NCBI GenBank assembly: GCA_001513105.1
Contig: LFSH01000044.1
Span: 1-55,103 of the forward strand
Direction: 5' to 3'
Source: Clostridiales bacterium DTU070
GTDB lineage: Bacteria; Bacillota; Clostridia; DSM-8532
Length of the DNA: 55,103 bases
Shown here: in pieces, positions 9,260-16,903 of the stretch
How the letters are laid out: every line of letters starts with the position of its first letter
Numbering within the stretch: the stretch's first letter is position 1
Notes under the pieces: model-generated
Told to the model about the DNA's origin: nothing
The model's input: only the letters and a program-made list of their open reading frames with translations
The model's database searches: none
Program-made: the position numbers and the translations under genes

Positions 9260-9624
9260 CACTCTTCCTCCTTATGCTCGTCAATCAGCCTTTTCAGTTC
9301 CTCAGCCTGCTGCCTGCTAAGTTTTCTGCCGCCGATAAAGGCAGTTAAGAACTTAGGAAGCGATCCTCCAAAATTATCTTCTACAAAGATTATACTCTGC
9401 CTGGCATAATATTCGTCCCTTGTCATTAAGGATGAAACAACCGCATTTTCATTTTTAAAGATACCCTTATTGCATAACTTTTTAAGCACTGTATATGTCG
9501 TGGACTTTTTCCAGCCCATATCCTTCTCACACAGCTTCACAAGATCTCCCGAGCCTATGGGCTCATTCTGCCAGATCAGCTCTGCAAATTTCTCTTCGCT
9601 TTCTGTAAGTTTATACACTTTCAT
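9259..9624 (-). CDS. BlaI/MecI/CopY-family repressor
   Basis: A 121-residue winged-helix repressor. It shows LTESEEKFAELIWQNEPI at the N-terminus, and DMGWKKSTTYTVLKKLCNKG is the typical DNA-recognition segment of this family. The C-terminal part is the dimerisation and cleavage region. It is first in a two-gene operon with the M56 sensor and sits behind two near-identical palindromes that are surely its own operators. No beta-lactamase gene is adjacent, so target genes other than the operon itself are unknown. Confidence 0.93.
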   Translation of the reverse strand: MKVYKLTESEEKFAELIWQNEPIGSGDLVKLCEKDMGWKKSTTYTVLKKLCNKGIFKNENAVVSSLMTRDEYYARQSIIFVEDNFGGSLPKFLTAFIGGRKLSRQQAEELKRLIDEHKEEE

Positions 9625-9638
9625 GCCATACCTCCCGG

Positions 9639-9695
9639 GTCTATAAGTTATCGACCGTTTGTTATAAGTCTACAACTTATAGACCAAAATGTCAA
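9639..9695 (-). promoter_or_regulatory. blaI-like promoter with twin operators
   Basis: Read leftward, TTGACA (9695-9690) is followed after 17 bases by TAGACT. Two dyads lie here: 9668-9684 reads GTCTATAAGTTGTAGAC on the minus strand, and 9639-9655 reads GTCTATAAGTTATCGAC on the plus strand. They differ at two positions and are 29 bases apart centre to centre. One covers the spacer, the other the start region. This is an autoregulatory arrangement for the BlaI-like repressor. Confidence 0.8.
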
Positions 9696-9829
9696 CAGGT
9701 ATTCCAATGATACAAAATCAGTTTTATGAAATCATCGGGTTCTTTTCACTCAGCCTTGGATTCTTCATACGGTGGTCCTGTATTCAGAGCGAAATAAGGG
9801 ATAACAAAGCAGGAAAGCATACAAACCTC

Positions 9830-9859
9830 TTGTTATTTTGAATTCCTGTAAGTTATAAT
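9830..9859 (+). promoter_or_regulatory. Promoter of the SUFU-like gene
   Basis: TTGTTA (9830-9835), an 18-base spacer, then TATAAT (9854-9859), about 100 bases before the start codon. AGGAGGAGG precedes the ATG. Confidence 0.5.
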
Positions 9860-9959
9860 AACAGCAGGAAGCAGTATCCATCTGATTTTCGGCGTACAGC
9901 ATTCCAAAAAACGTTTTGAGAGATTTCAATGTATTCTGCAAAACAGGAGGAGGATCAAA

Positions 9960-10601
9960 ATGGGTATCCTTGACAGGCTGTTCAGGAAAAAGACTTCCGA
10001 AGACAGGTTAAATGAGTTCTTTGAGAAAAAGGAAAAGGTTATCGACAGTATATTGGGAGAGAGATTCCATCTTGTATCCCATTCCATTATTCCATTCAGT
10101 GCCGGCGGTTTAACGGACATGTACATATATCCCAATACAATTGAAGGTACGGCATTTGCAACAATGGAATTAATCGAATATTTTGACAAAGGCCCGATAC
10201 CCAACAGGAACGGTATGTACGAGCTGCTGGCATTTACAAAACTGAAGGTTGACGATCAGGTGATTAAAGATGAGAATTCCCCATTTGCCAGAATATTAAG
10301 GCGTTTGACAAAAATTTTTACAGATATAGGAAGGTACTCATATACAGCAAAGCTCGAACCTTATGATACATGTGAAATCCCGGGTAAAGACGAAACCCTC
10401 TGCCTGGTTTTTGATGAATACGAAAATGGCAATGCCGAGTTTATAATTGACGGCAAAAAGTACGGTTTTCTTGTATGTATTGAAGTTTTCAGAAGCGAAA
10501 TGGAATACGCAATGAAGAACGGAAGCGCAGAATTGATCAGGCTGCTTAAGGAAAAAGGGTACTACCCGTACAGCGATCTTGACCGGGAACCGGTTGTATA
10601 G
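9960..10601 (+). CDS. Suppressor-of-fused (SUFU)-like domain protein
   Basis: A 213-residue soluble protein. The segment GLTDMYIYPNTIEGTAFATM followed by NGMYELLAFTKL resembles the bacterial SUFU domain, in which a strand-rich fold carries an ELLA pattern. In bacteria such proteins are often found as immunity proteins of toxin systems or as orphan genes of unknown function. No toxin gene lies nearby. A very strong ribosome binding site (AGGAGGAGG) precedes the ATG. Single-gene transcript with its own promoter. The function is not known. Confidence 0.55.
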   Translation: MGILDRLFRKKTSEDRLNEFFEKKEKVIDSILGERFHLVSHSIIPFSAGGLTDMYIYPNTIEGTAFATMELIEYFDKGPIPNRNGMYELLAFTKLKVDDQVIKDENSPFARILRRLTKIFTDIGRYSYTAKLEPYDTCEIPGKDETLCLVFDEYENGNAEFIIDGKKYGFLVCIEVFRSEMEYAMKNGSAELIRLLKEKGYYPYSDLDREPVV

Positions 10602-10756
10602 GTTTTCTGCAGAATTGACAATAAGGTGATCGACTGTCCTGAACAGTACCCCCTGTTCTGTTCGTGGTTTAAAACTTCTGTACACAAGCGGCAGCAATGC
10701 TATGCTGACGTTGCGGCATAAGAAAGAATAAGAACATATGGCCGGATAAACTTCTC

Positions 10757-11206
10757 TTATTCTAACTGCTGAATTATCCTTCTGAAGAACTCCACCGCGC
10801 CGTTCACATCCTTTTCGTCCGGATGCCCTTTTGCAACTCCGCCTATCAACTTAAAAGGCCCGAATGTATCATAACCCCTGCAGCCATATGTTCCAAGCAG
10901 CACGCAGGATTTATCGGCGATAATCCGCCTCATAGCCTTCGTGTAATCCCCTTTGACGCCGTAGGTTTTCACAAGGAATACCCGCTTGTTTCCCGGAAGG
11001 TTTTTCTTTGCAAAATCAATAACCTTATCGCTGAATTTACCAAAATATATACCTGAAGCAAAACCTATTACATCGTACCCGGATAAATCAGCCTCGCTGC
11101 ATTCAACCACATCGATCAGTTCTACATCCCACTGTTCCTTAATCGCGTCCAGGAGTTTCCTTGTGTTCCCGTGATGCCGGGAATAGTAAGCAATTGCAAC
11201 TTTCAT
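10757..11206 (-). CDS. Flavodoxin-family protein
   Basis: A 149-residue protein with the FMN phosphate-binding start MKVAIAYYSRHHGNTRKLL and an SGIYFGKFSDKVIDF segment matching the flavodoxin / menaquinone-dependent protoporphyrinogen oxidase-like subgroup. It probably carries electrons in an anaerobe. It sits downstream of the fprA operon but is separated by a terminator, so it is probably its own transcript. Confidence 0.85.
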   Translation of the reverse strand: MKVAIAYYSRHHGNTRKLLDAIKEQWDVELIDVVECSEADLSGYDVIGFASGIYFGKFSDKVIDFAKKNLPGNKRVFLVKTYGVKGDYTKAMRRIIADKSCVLLGTYGCRGYDTFGPFKLIGGVAKGHPDEKDVNGAVEFFRRIIQQLE

Positions 11207-11310
11207 AAGGGTTACCTCCCGTCATTCCTTATTTTTCTTTTCACAGATCATATTACTCATACATCCTGATTATATCAGGTACTCCGGGGCAATTGCCGTT
11301 TTGCAGGAAA

Positions 11311-11356
11311 AAACATCAGGCAAAAACCTGTATTACATTAATTCAGCCTGATGTTT
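11311..11356 (-). terminator. Terminator of the fprA-ArsC-HD operon
   Basis: On the minus strand AAACATCAGGC and GCCTGATGTTT form an 11-bp stem across a 24-base loop, and the 3' arm runs into TTTTTT. It lies about 75 bases after the HD-domain gene. Confidence 0.65.
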
Positions 11357-11429
11357 GCCAGGAACGGTACTTTTATCGGAAAATCCATTTAGAGGAGGTA
11401 TAATATTTTAGATAAAGGGTTTTCCATGT

Positions 11430-12023
11430 TTATTCGGTCTGCTGCATAATAATATCTTCGCTGTCGGCCATGGCCTGAAGGGTCATGGAAAGCAGTTTAT
11501 CCAGCTCCCACCCTAACTGTTCTGCTCCGCGCTCGATTATTTCCCTTGAGCAACCGGCAGCAAAACCCTTGCTTTTGTATTTCTTTTTAAGGGATTTCAG
11601 TTCCATGTCCTTTGCGCTTTTTGAAGGACGCATCAGAGCAGCCGCCCAGATAAGCCCTGTCAGCTCGTCCACAGCAAAAAGAACTTTTTCCATCTCGTGT
11701 TCGGGAGCAACATCAATTGTAACCCCGCATTTCGGAGTAATTCCGTATCCATGGGAAACAACGCTGTGGATAATATCTTCACTTACGCCTGCTTCGCGCA
11801 GCAGTTCCGGTGCCTTAATACAGTGCTCATCGGGGTATAGTTCAAAGTCGATATCATGCAGTAACCCGACAATTCCCCAGTATTCTTCCTCATCCCCATA
11901 TCCGAGTTCCCGGGCGAACCACTTCATAACAGCCTCGACGGTCAGTGCATGCCGGATATGGAAAGGATCCCTGTTATATTTCTTTAACAAAGCCAATGCC
12001 TCTTCTCTTGTTATGTGTTTCAT
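11430..12023 (-). CDS. HD-domain phosphohydrolase
   Basis: A 197-residue protein of the HD superfamily. It has DPFHIRHALTVEAVMKWFAR, then GIVGLLHDIDFELYPDEHC carrying the metal-binding HD pair, then a later histidine in HSVVSHGYG. Members hydrolyse phosphoesters of nucleotides or related metabolites; the substrate is unknown. The ATG at 12023 follows AAGGAAGG. Third gene in the fprA operon. Confidence 0.85.
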   Translation of the reverse strand: MKHITREEALALLKKYNRDPFHIRHALTVEAVMKWFARELGYGDEEEYWGIVGLLHDIDFELYPDEHCIKAPELLREAGVSEDIIHSVVSHGYGITPKCGVTIDVAPEHEMEKVLFAVDELTGLIWAAALMRPSKSAKDMELKSLKKKYKSKGFAAGCSREIIERGAEQLGWELDKLLSMTLQAMADSEDIIMQQTE

Positions 12024-12063
12024 GGTCAAACCTTCCTTCCTTAAGTTTATTGCCAGGGAGTAA

Positions 12064-12420
12064 TCATTTGATGCCTAATGCAGCTTTCCAGCGTGCCTCA
12101 TTGAATCCAGCAAGAACAAAGCTGTCACCAATAAGGAGCGGCCGCTTCACAAGCATACCATCCGACGCAAGAAGCTGATACTGCTCATCCTCGCTCATGG
12201 CCGGGAGCCTGTCCTTCAGGTTCAGTTCCCTGTAAAGCATCCCGCTGGTATTAAAAAACTTTTTCAGCGGCAGACCGCTTCTTTTATGCCAATCCTTCAA
12301 TTCTTCCAACGAAGGATTATTATCCTTTATATTTCTTTCTTCGAAAACAATACCGTTATCCTCCAGCCATTTTCTGGCCTTCAGGCAGGTAGTGCATTTC
12401 GGGTAGCAAACAAATACCAT
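12064..12420 (-). CDS. ArsC/Spx-family thioredoxin-fold protein
   Basis: A 118-residue protein with the redox motif CTTC in CYPKCTTCLKARKWLEDNGI and the KRPLLIG segment of the ArsC/Spx/MgsR family. Family members are either arsenate reductase-like or RNA-polymerase-binding stress regulators. Here the CxxC and its place between a flavodiiron protein and an HD hydrolase suggest redox stress, not arsenic. The start at 12420 fits the family N-terminus; another ATG at 12432 abuts the ribosome binding site. Confidence 0.83.
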   Translation of the reverse strand: MVFVCYPKCTTCLKARKWLEDNGIVFEERNIKDNNPSLEELKDWHKRSGLPLKKFFNTSGMLYRELNLKDRLPAMSEDEQYQLLASDGMLVKRPLLIGDSFVLAGFNEARWKAALGIK

Positions 12421-12447
12421 ATCGCACCACATCCTCTCTTTTCTGAA

Positions 12448-13668
12448 TTATACTACCTTCTCCTTCATCTTTTTTATAAGCTCCAGTACTCCGGCTTCCA
12501 CCTTTTTAAGGTCCTCTTCCCGTGGTGCCCCTTCAAACTCCACCGACTCAATGAAGTCCCAGTTCATCCTGTTTCTTTCAATTATTTCTTTCAGCTCTTT
12601 CTCAGCACCGCCGGACCAGCCGTACGATCCAAATCTGAATGCCGTCTTCCCTGTAATTCTCTTTCTGCCAACCTCATCTATTGCTGCCGCAACAGGAGGG
12701 AACAGCTTATACTCATATGTGGGTGCCGCAATTATGATTCCTGCGGATTTAAAAACAGTGGCAACCATTTCACTGTCGCTTTTCAGCGGCATTTCGAGCT
12801 TGTTGTATTTTACTCCTTCTCTCCGGAGTATGCTTTCAGCATAATCAACTGCTTTTGCAGTCATTCCGTACATGGATCCCCACAATATAGTGACTTCATT
12901 CTTTCCTGCCCCGTCGGCATACAGTGAGAACCTGTAATAATCATCCATGATCTTTTGGGGGTTCTTCCTGTAAACCGGGCCATGGCCGGGCGCTATGATG
13001 CTTATTTCCAGCTCTTTCGCCTTCTCAATCGCCTTTCTCAGGCTTGGCGTGAAAGTTGCCATCACGTTGGAATAATACCGTATTCCTTCAGATTCAAAGA
13101 AGTCCACTTCTTCAGGTGTTAGTTCGTCATCAAAGCAATGCTCCCCGAACCTGCCGAATGCTCCGAACATATCGCATGAAAAGAGGGTTTTCGTGTCTCT
13201 TTCATAGGTGTACATGGTATCGGGCCAGTGGACGTTGGGTACCGGATGAAAGCTCAGTACCTTGCCCTTTCCAAGGTCCAAAGTGTCTCCTTCCTTCACG
13301 ATCCTTATTTTGTCCTCACCGTAAAAGGAGGTTACCATCTTCGCAGCTTTATCGGTACATATTATCGTAAAATCATCCCTGATTTTCCGGAAGTTTGAAA
13401 TCCAGCCCGAATGGTCGGGTTCCATATGATTGACAATCAGGTAATCTATATTTTTCGGATCAACACCTGTTTCTTTCAGGTTTTCATAAAGGGTTTCAGG
13501 TACTCCGTCCCAGCCGATTACGCCGTCAATTATTGCGGTCTTTTCCCCCTGGACTATATAGGAATTGAGAGTCACTCCGTTTGCAATCTCCCAGATCCCC
13601 TCAAATAATATGTCCTCAACATTCATGGTAAGCATATATATTCCATCAGCAATTTTCACTTTCTTCAT
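12448..13668 (-). CDS. fprA: FprA-type flavodiiron protein (O2/NO reductase)
   Basis: A 406-residue class A flavodiiron protein. The beta-lactamase-like domain holds the di-iron ligands HMEPDH (H81, E83, D85, H86), H147, D166 and H229. A flavodoxin domain starts near residue 258 (VTILWGSMYGMTAKAVDY). These cytosolic enzymes reduce O2 to water (or NO to N2O) with electrons from rubredoxin and protect anaerobes during air exposure. It heads the operon fprA - ArsC/Spx-like - HD hydrolase, with a gap of only 27 bases to the second gene. It is transcribed from a near-consensus promoter overlaid by two palindromes. Confidence 0.95.
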   Translation of the reverse strand: MKKVKIADGIYMLTMNVEDILFEGIWEIANGVTLNSYIVQGEKTAIIDGVIGWDGVPETLYENLKETGVDPKNIDYLIVNHMEPDHSGWISNFRKIRDDFTIICTDKAAKMVTSFYGEDKIRIVKEGDTLDLGKGKVLSFHPVPNVHWPDTMYTYERDTKTLFSCDMFGAFGRFGEHCFDDELTPEEVDFFESEGIRYYSNVMATFTPSLRKAIEKAKELEISIIAPGHGPVYRKNPQKIMDDYYRFSLYADGAGKNEVTILWGSMYGMTAKAVDYAESILRREGVKYNKLEMPLKSDSEMVATVFKSAGIIIAAPTYEYKLFPPVAAAIDEVGRKRITGKTAFRFGSYGWSGGAEKELKEIIERNRMNWDFIESVEFEGAPREEDLKKVEAGVLELIKKMKEKVV

Positions 13669-13814
13669 AACAAGCCCTCCTTAAATATTATTGACGGGTG
13701 ACTGCCTTAATGTATTCCGCAAATCACACAGTTCAATTAATTATATAAACAAATCACATTAAATTACAACAGGTTATGGAACTAAACAGATTGTATCGGT
13801 CTTTCTCTGCTGTT

Positions 13815-13864
13815 TTTATAAGTATACTTTAAAATTCTGTCAACGAAAATTATAAGTATACTTT
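13815..13864 (-). promoter_or_regulatory. fprA promoter with tandem palindromic operators
   Basis: Read leftward: TTGACA (13843-13838), 17 bases, TATAAA (13820-13815). The 15-base block TTATAAGTATACTTT occurs at 13816-13830 (spacer and -10) and again at 13850-13864 (upstream of the -35), 34 bases apart. Its core AAGTATACTT is a perfect palindrome. The block resembles a PerR/Fur-type box in AT-rich character but is not a clear match. The leader to the fprA start is about 140 bases. Confidence 0.72.
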
Positions 13865-14069
13865 GAATATTTGCTGCAAAAACTTATATTTTATATAATA
13901 CAGATACATATTATACCATTCCCGCTGCGGTTAATAAAGGCGCCTGGACAGGTTCATGTCACGGTTGATTCTGCTGAAGAGCCTTGTTAAGCAGCCTGTG
14001 ATATAAGCATACCGGATTTAAACAGATGAGAAAAGGGCTGAAGAGCAACAGTTCTCAAAATAAAAATGA

Positions 14070-14094
14070 GATGGGACAGGGTACCTGTCCCATC
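14070..14094. repeat. Perfect 11-bp palindromic hairpin (REP-like)
   Basis: Arms GATGGGACAGG and CCTGTCCCATC around a 3-base loop. It contains the GGGACAGG core seen in the other dispersed copies in this window. It could also act as a transcription stop after the aminotransferase gene. Confidence 0.6.
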
Positions 14095-14166
14095 GTCTTA
14101 TGCTTGTCCTTGCATAATTCAGCCATACTGGAGCAGGAAAAGGGCCCATAAAATAAAGATTAGCCT

Positions 14167-14186
14167 GGGCAATGGACCTGTTTCCC
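14167..14186 (-). repeat. Dispersed REP-like repeat, copy 2
   Basis: On the minus strand reads GGGAAACAGGTCCATTGCCC, matching the copy at 21981-22000 at 18 of 20 positions. Confidence 0.5.
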
Positions 14187-14362
14187 GCAGCTCTGTTCGG
14201 CATCGAGGAGCTGCCCGACGATACTTTGCCTGTCAGTCATGGTATATCACAGTAACGGAATAACCACTCCAATCACAAGCAGGAACGGCAGTAAATAATC
14301 CCTGTTTTGCTTTATGTTTCTCCTTTCACTATAACACAATGAAGTCCGGGAATTATATTCTT

Positions 14363-15859
14363 TTACTTGACCAATCCCTTGCTTGTTTTCTTTACATGCC
14401 TGAATACTTCTTCAAACCTGTTCAACGCTTCGTCTATGACTTCGGGTGTGTCTGCCAGGGATGTATACAGCCTGCTTCCTGCAAGCGTTACTATTCCGTT
14501 TGCCATGTAGGCCGCTCCCATTCTTTCCATGGAGTCCTTTCTTTCATACATCATGTCCTTATGTTTCAGAATTCCGAGTGCGGACTTGATAAATGACATT
14601 GATGAAAAATCGAAACTCATAGCGCCCGTACATTCAAGATGCACGATGGAGCCCTGGTTGTAGGCAACGAAAGGCAGTCCGTACCTGTCTGTCAGTTCCT
14701 TTAAGCCGTCGCACAGGCGATCGCCCATCTTTCCCGCAATTACGCAGGCATTTGTCCTTTCTATTTCCCTGATTGCCGTATATCCTGCAAGACAGGAAAG
14801 AGGATTGGCCGCAAGGGTTCCGCCTACATAGGCCCGGTGTTTTCCTGTAGCAAGACCTGCCGCCATAAGCTGTACATACTCTTTCTTGCCGCCTACGCCG
14901 CCCGCGCCGGGATATCCTCCTGCAACAATCTTGCCGAAGATCGTTAAGTCGGGAACCACGTTAAAATATCCCTGTGCTCCGCCCAGGCCAACCCGGAATC
15001 CGGTCACCACTTCATCAAAGATCAGCAGTGCTCCGTATTTATCGCAGAGCTTGCGTACTTCCGCGTTATATCCCCAGGAAATTGGCCTTGTCCCGCTTTC
15101 AGGACCCACCGGCTCCAGGATAACTGCAGCGGTGCCGCCCTTAAGCCTGTTTCTCTTCAGCATTTTCTCAAGCATGTCCAAATCGTTCGGACGGACCTCG
15201 TCGGTGTAGCGGAACGAGCTTTTAGGGATGCCATGGGACTCAAGCAGGAACCTGCTTCCGGGTATTTTAAGGCCGTAAACCATCTGATCCGACCAGCCGT
15301 GATAAGCCCCGCCTATTTTGATTATACGTTTCTTACCGGTTGCAATCCTGGCTATGCGCAGCGAAGCCATTACCGCTTCGGTTCCCGAACCAAGCATGCG
15401 GAACATTTCCACGTTCGGCATATGCCTGTTGATTTCCTTTGCTATCATCAGTTCGGCTTCATGAAGTAAACCTGTTACAGGGCCGCATTCATTAAGAAGT
15501 TCGATAACCTTTTCCCTTATGGCAGGGTAGTTGCTGCCGAGGATCGTAGGTCCGCCGGCCTGCAGGAAATCTATATACTCGTTGCCGTCCTTGTCATAAA
15601 GGTATGCTCCGTCTGCCTTTACCATGCACAGCGGGAACGGCTTGTTGAAGGCCAGGTTGTGCTGTACGCCTCCCGGTATATATTCTTTGGCTTCTTCAAA
15701 AACAGCCTTTGAAGATTTACACTTCTCATCGAAATATTTCAGCACGACATTGTTGTAATAATCATCATCCACTTCCCATATCGGCTGACTTGTAAGCTCC
15801 TTCAGCTTTGCATTGATTTCTGCAGGATCGTCCCATCTGCTTATTCCATATTCGCTCAT
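14363..15859 (-). CDS. Class III aminotransferase, glutamate-1-semialdehyde aminomutase-like
   Basis: A 498-residue PLP enzyme of the fold-type I class III group. The segment RMLGSGTEAVMASLRIARIAT binds PLP phosphate, LLIFDEVVTGFRVG holds the ring aspartate, and TIFGKIVAGGYPGAG holds the Schiff-base lysine, as in GSA aminomutases. No heme-pathway gene is near. It is last in an operon with a class II aldolase and an FGGY kinase, so it more likely isomerises or transaminates an aldehyde derived from a sugar (inference). The ATG at 15859 follows GGGGGAG; a longer reading frame upstream lacks a ribosome binding site. Confidence 0.85.
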   Translation of the reverse strand: MSEYGISRWDDPAEINAKLKELTSQPIWEVDDDYYNNVVLKYFDEKCKSSKAVFEEAKEYIPGGVQHNLAFNKPFPLCMVKADGAYLYDKDGNEYIDFLQAGGPTILGSNYPAIREKVIELLNECGPVTGLLHEAELMIAKEINRHMPNVEMFRMLGSGTEAVMASLRIARIATGKKRIIKIGGAYHGWSDQMVYGLKIPGSRFLLESHGIPKSSFRYTDEVRPNDLDMLEKMLKRNRLKGGTAAVILEPVGPESGTRPISWGYNAEVRKLCDKYGALLIFDEVVTGFRVGLGGAQGYFNVVPDLTIFGKIVAGGYPGAGGVGGKKEYVQLMAAGLATGKHRAYVGGTLAANPLSCLAGYTAIREIERTNACVIAGKMGDRLCDGLKELTDRYGLPFVAYNQGSIVHLECTGAMSFDFSSMSFIKSALGILKHKDMMYERKDSMERMGAAYMANGIVTLAGSRLYTSLADTPEVIDEALNRFEEVFRHVKKTSKGLVK

Positions 15860-15902
15860 TTTTTCTCCCCCTTTTCTTTTCAGAGTAAGCCCAATTACTC
15901 TT

Positions 15903-16901
15903 TCACCCTCTGTCTTTTTGCTTTGAATACTTCCTTTTATAAACAAAGTTCATTAAAACCGTGTCTATAATGCCGATTTCAGCTTTTACGCCGCAGGCGG
16001 CAGTATGTATACCGCAGACTGCAGCTTTGTCCACGAGCAGCCCAAGCGCTGTCGTATCATCTTCGGTTTCGGCTCTTACAACGGCGCCTATACCCGGCAC
16101 AAGCACAGCATTCCTTCTTTCAAGTGCCTTCAAAACCCTGCCGGTTTCATCGGATACTACGGGAATTTTCCGCCCAATCATCTGGGCCATGTCATCCACC
16201 TGTGCATATATGGGAAGCCCCCTGTTTGCACATACGAGGACGGCCGGGGTCTTAACCAGGGCAGCATGCCTGAATTTTTCCTTTACTGCTTTGGCTAACA
16301 CCTCTGCCTTTTCGGATGCAGCCTCCTGTGTTGCTTCAAAGCTGCCTTTTACATTCTTTTTACAGATCTCTTCGAGAAGCATTGCCTTATCCATCGCTTC
16401 GTCCCGGCTGCTTCCGCATAAAAGGACACCATGGTTCGCCATCAGGACAACCCTGGCTCCTGCTTTAAGAACAGCATTCACGGCCTCTGTCAGCTTTTTT
16501 GTTCCGGGAAGGCCGTAGTCTGCCCGCATAACGCCGCCGAGTTTTTCCCTTTCTTCACCAGTCATATCCAGTCGTTCAAAGCCTGCCAGACCTATTGCCG
16601 TAGCATATGTCTGATGAGTATGGATTACAAAGTTCACATCGGGGAATATTCGGTAAGCTGCAACATGAATCCGCCTTTCGCCGGACGGTTTATGAAGGCC
16701 CTGCCACTCGCCGGTTGAAAGGTTCAACTTGACTATATCCTCTTCCCTGGTTTTTGTATAGTCCAGTCCGCTCGGCGTTATGACAATATTGTCTTCATCC
16801 AGCCTGCAGCTTATGTTTCCCCATGTTCTGGCAACAAGCCCCGTTTCGAGTAGTTTCCTGCCGGTATCCACCAGCAGTTTCCTTGCCTTACCCTCTTCCA
16901 T
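15903..16901 (-). CDS. Class II aldolase/adducin-family protein
   Basis: A 332-residue protein. Residues 1-215 form a class II aldolase domain: TWGNISCRL, ITPSGLDYTK (phosphate binding), zinc ligands in HTHQ, and ANHGVLLCG. The remaining 115 residues look like a partial second copy or extension (NAVLVPGIGAVVRAETEDD), which is unusual for fuculose- or ribulose-phosphate aldolases of about 215 residues. It probably cleaves a phosphorylated sugar made by the neighbouring kinase. The ATG at 16901 follows GGGAGG and lies 2 bases beyond the kinase stop, so translation is likely coupled. Confidence 0.85.
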   Translation of the reverse strand: MEEGKARKLLVDTGRKLLETGLVARTWGNISCRLDEDNIVITPSGLDYTKTREEDIVKLNLSTGEWQGLHKPSGERRIHVAAYRIFPDVNFVIHTHQTYATAIGLAGFERLDMTGEEREKLGGVMRADYGLPGTKKLTEAVNAVLKAGARVVLMANHGVLLCGSSRDEAMDKAMLLEEICKKNVKGSFEATQEAASEKAEVLAKAVKEKFRHAALVKTPAVLVCANRGLPIYAQVDDMAQMIGRKIPVVSDETGRVLKALERRNAVLVPGIGAVVRAETEDDTTALGLLVDKAAVCGIHTAACGVKAEIGIIDTVLMNFVYKRKYSKQKDRG

Positions 16902-16903
16902 TT

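Larger units (their letters stand above)
13865..14362. other. Intergenic region with degenerate repeat copies
   Basis: No gene recognised in about 500 bases. It holds an 11-bp hairpin at 14070-14094, a reverse copy of a dispersed repeat at 14167-14186, and a weaker copy near 13944-13964 (CTGGACAGGTTCATGTCACG). The region probably separates two leftward transcripts. Confidence 0.5.

Noticed and set aside
9017-9409. Plus-strand 130-codon frame across the BlaR1/BlaI junction
   Set aside because: Antisense to two recognised overlapping genes with coupled translation.
10338-10697. Minus-strand 119-codon frame over the SUFU-like gene
   Set aside because: Shadow of the plus-strand gene, which has a promoter, a strong ribosome binding site and coding texture.
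13669-13814. Riboswitch in the 140-base fprA leader
   Set aside because: No recognisable conserved core or stable multi-stem structure was seen; AT-rich with only the operators upstream.
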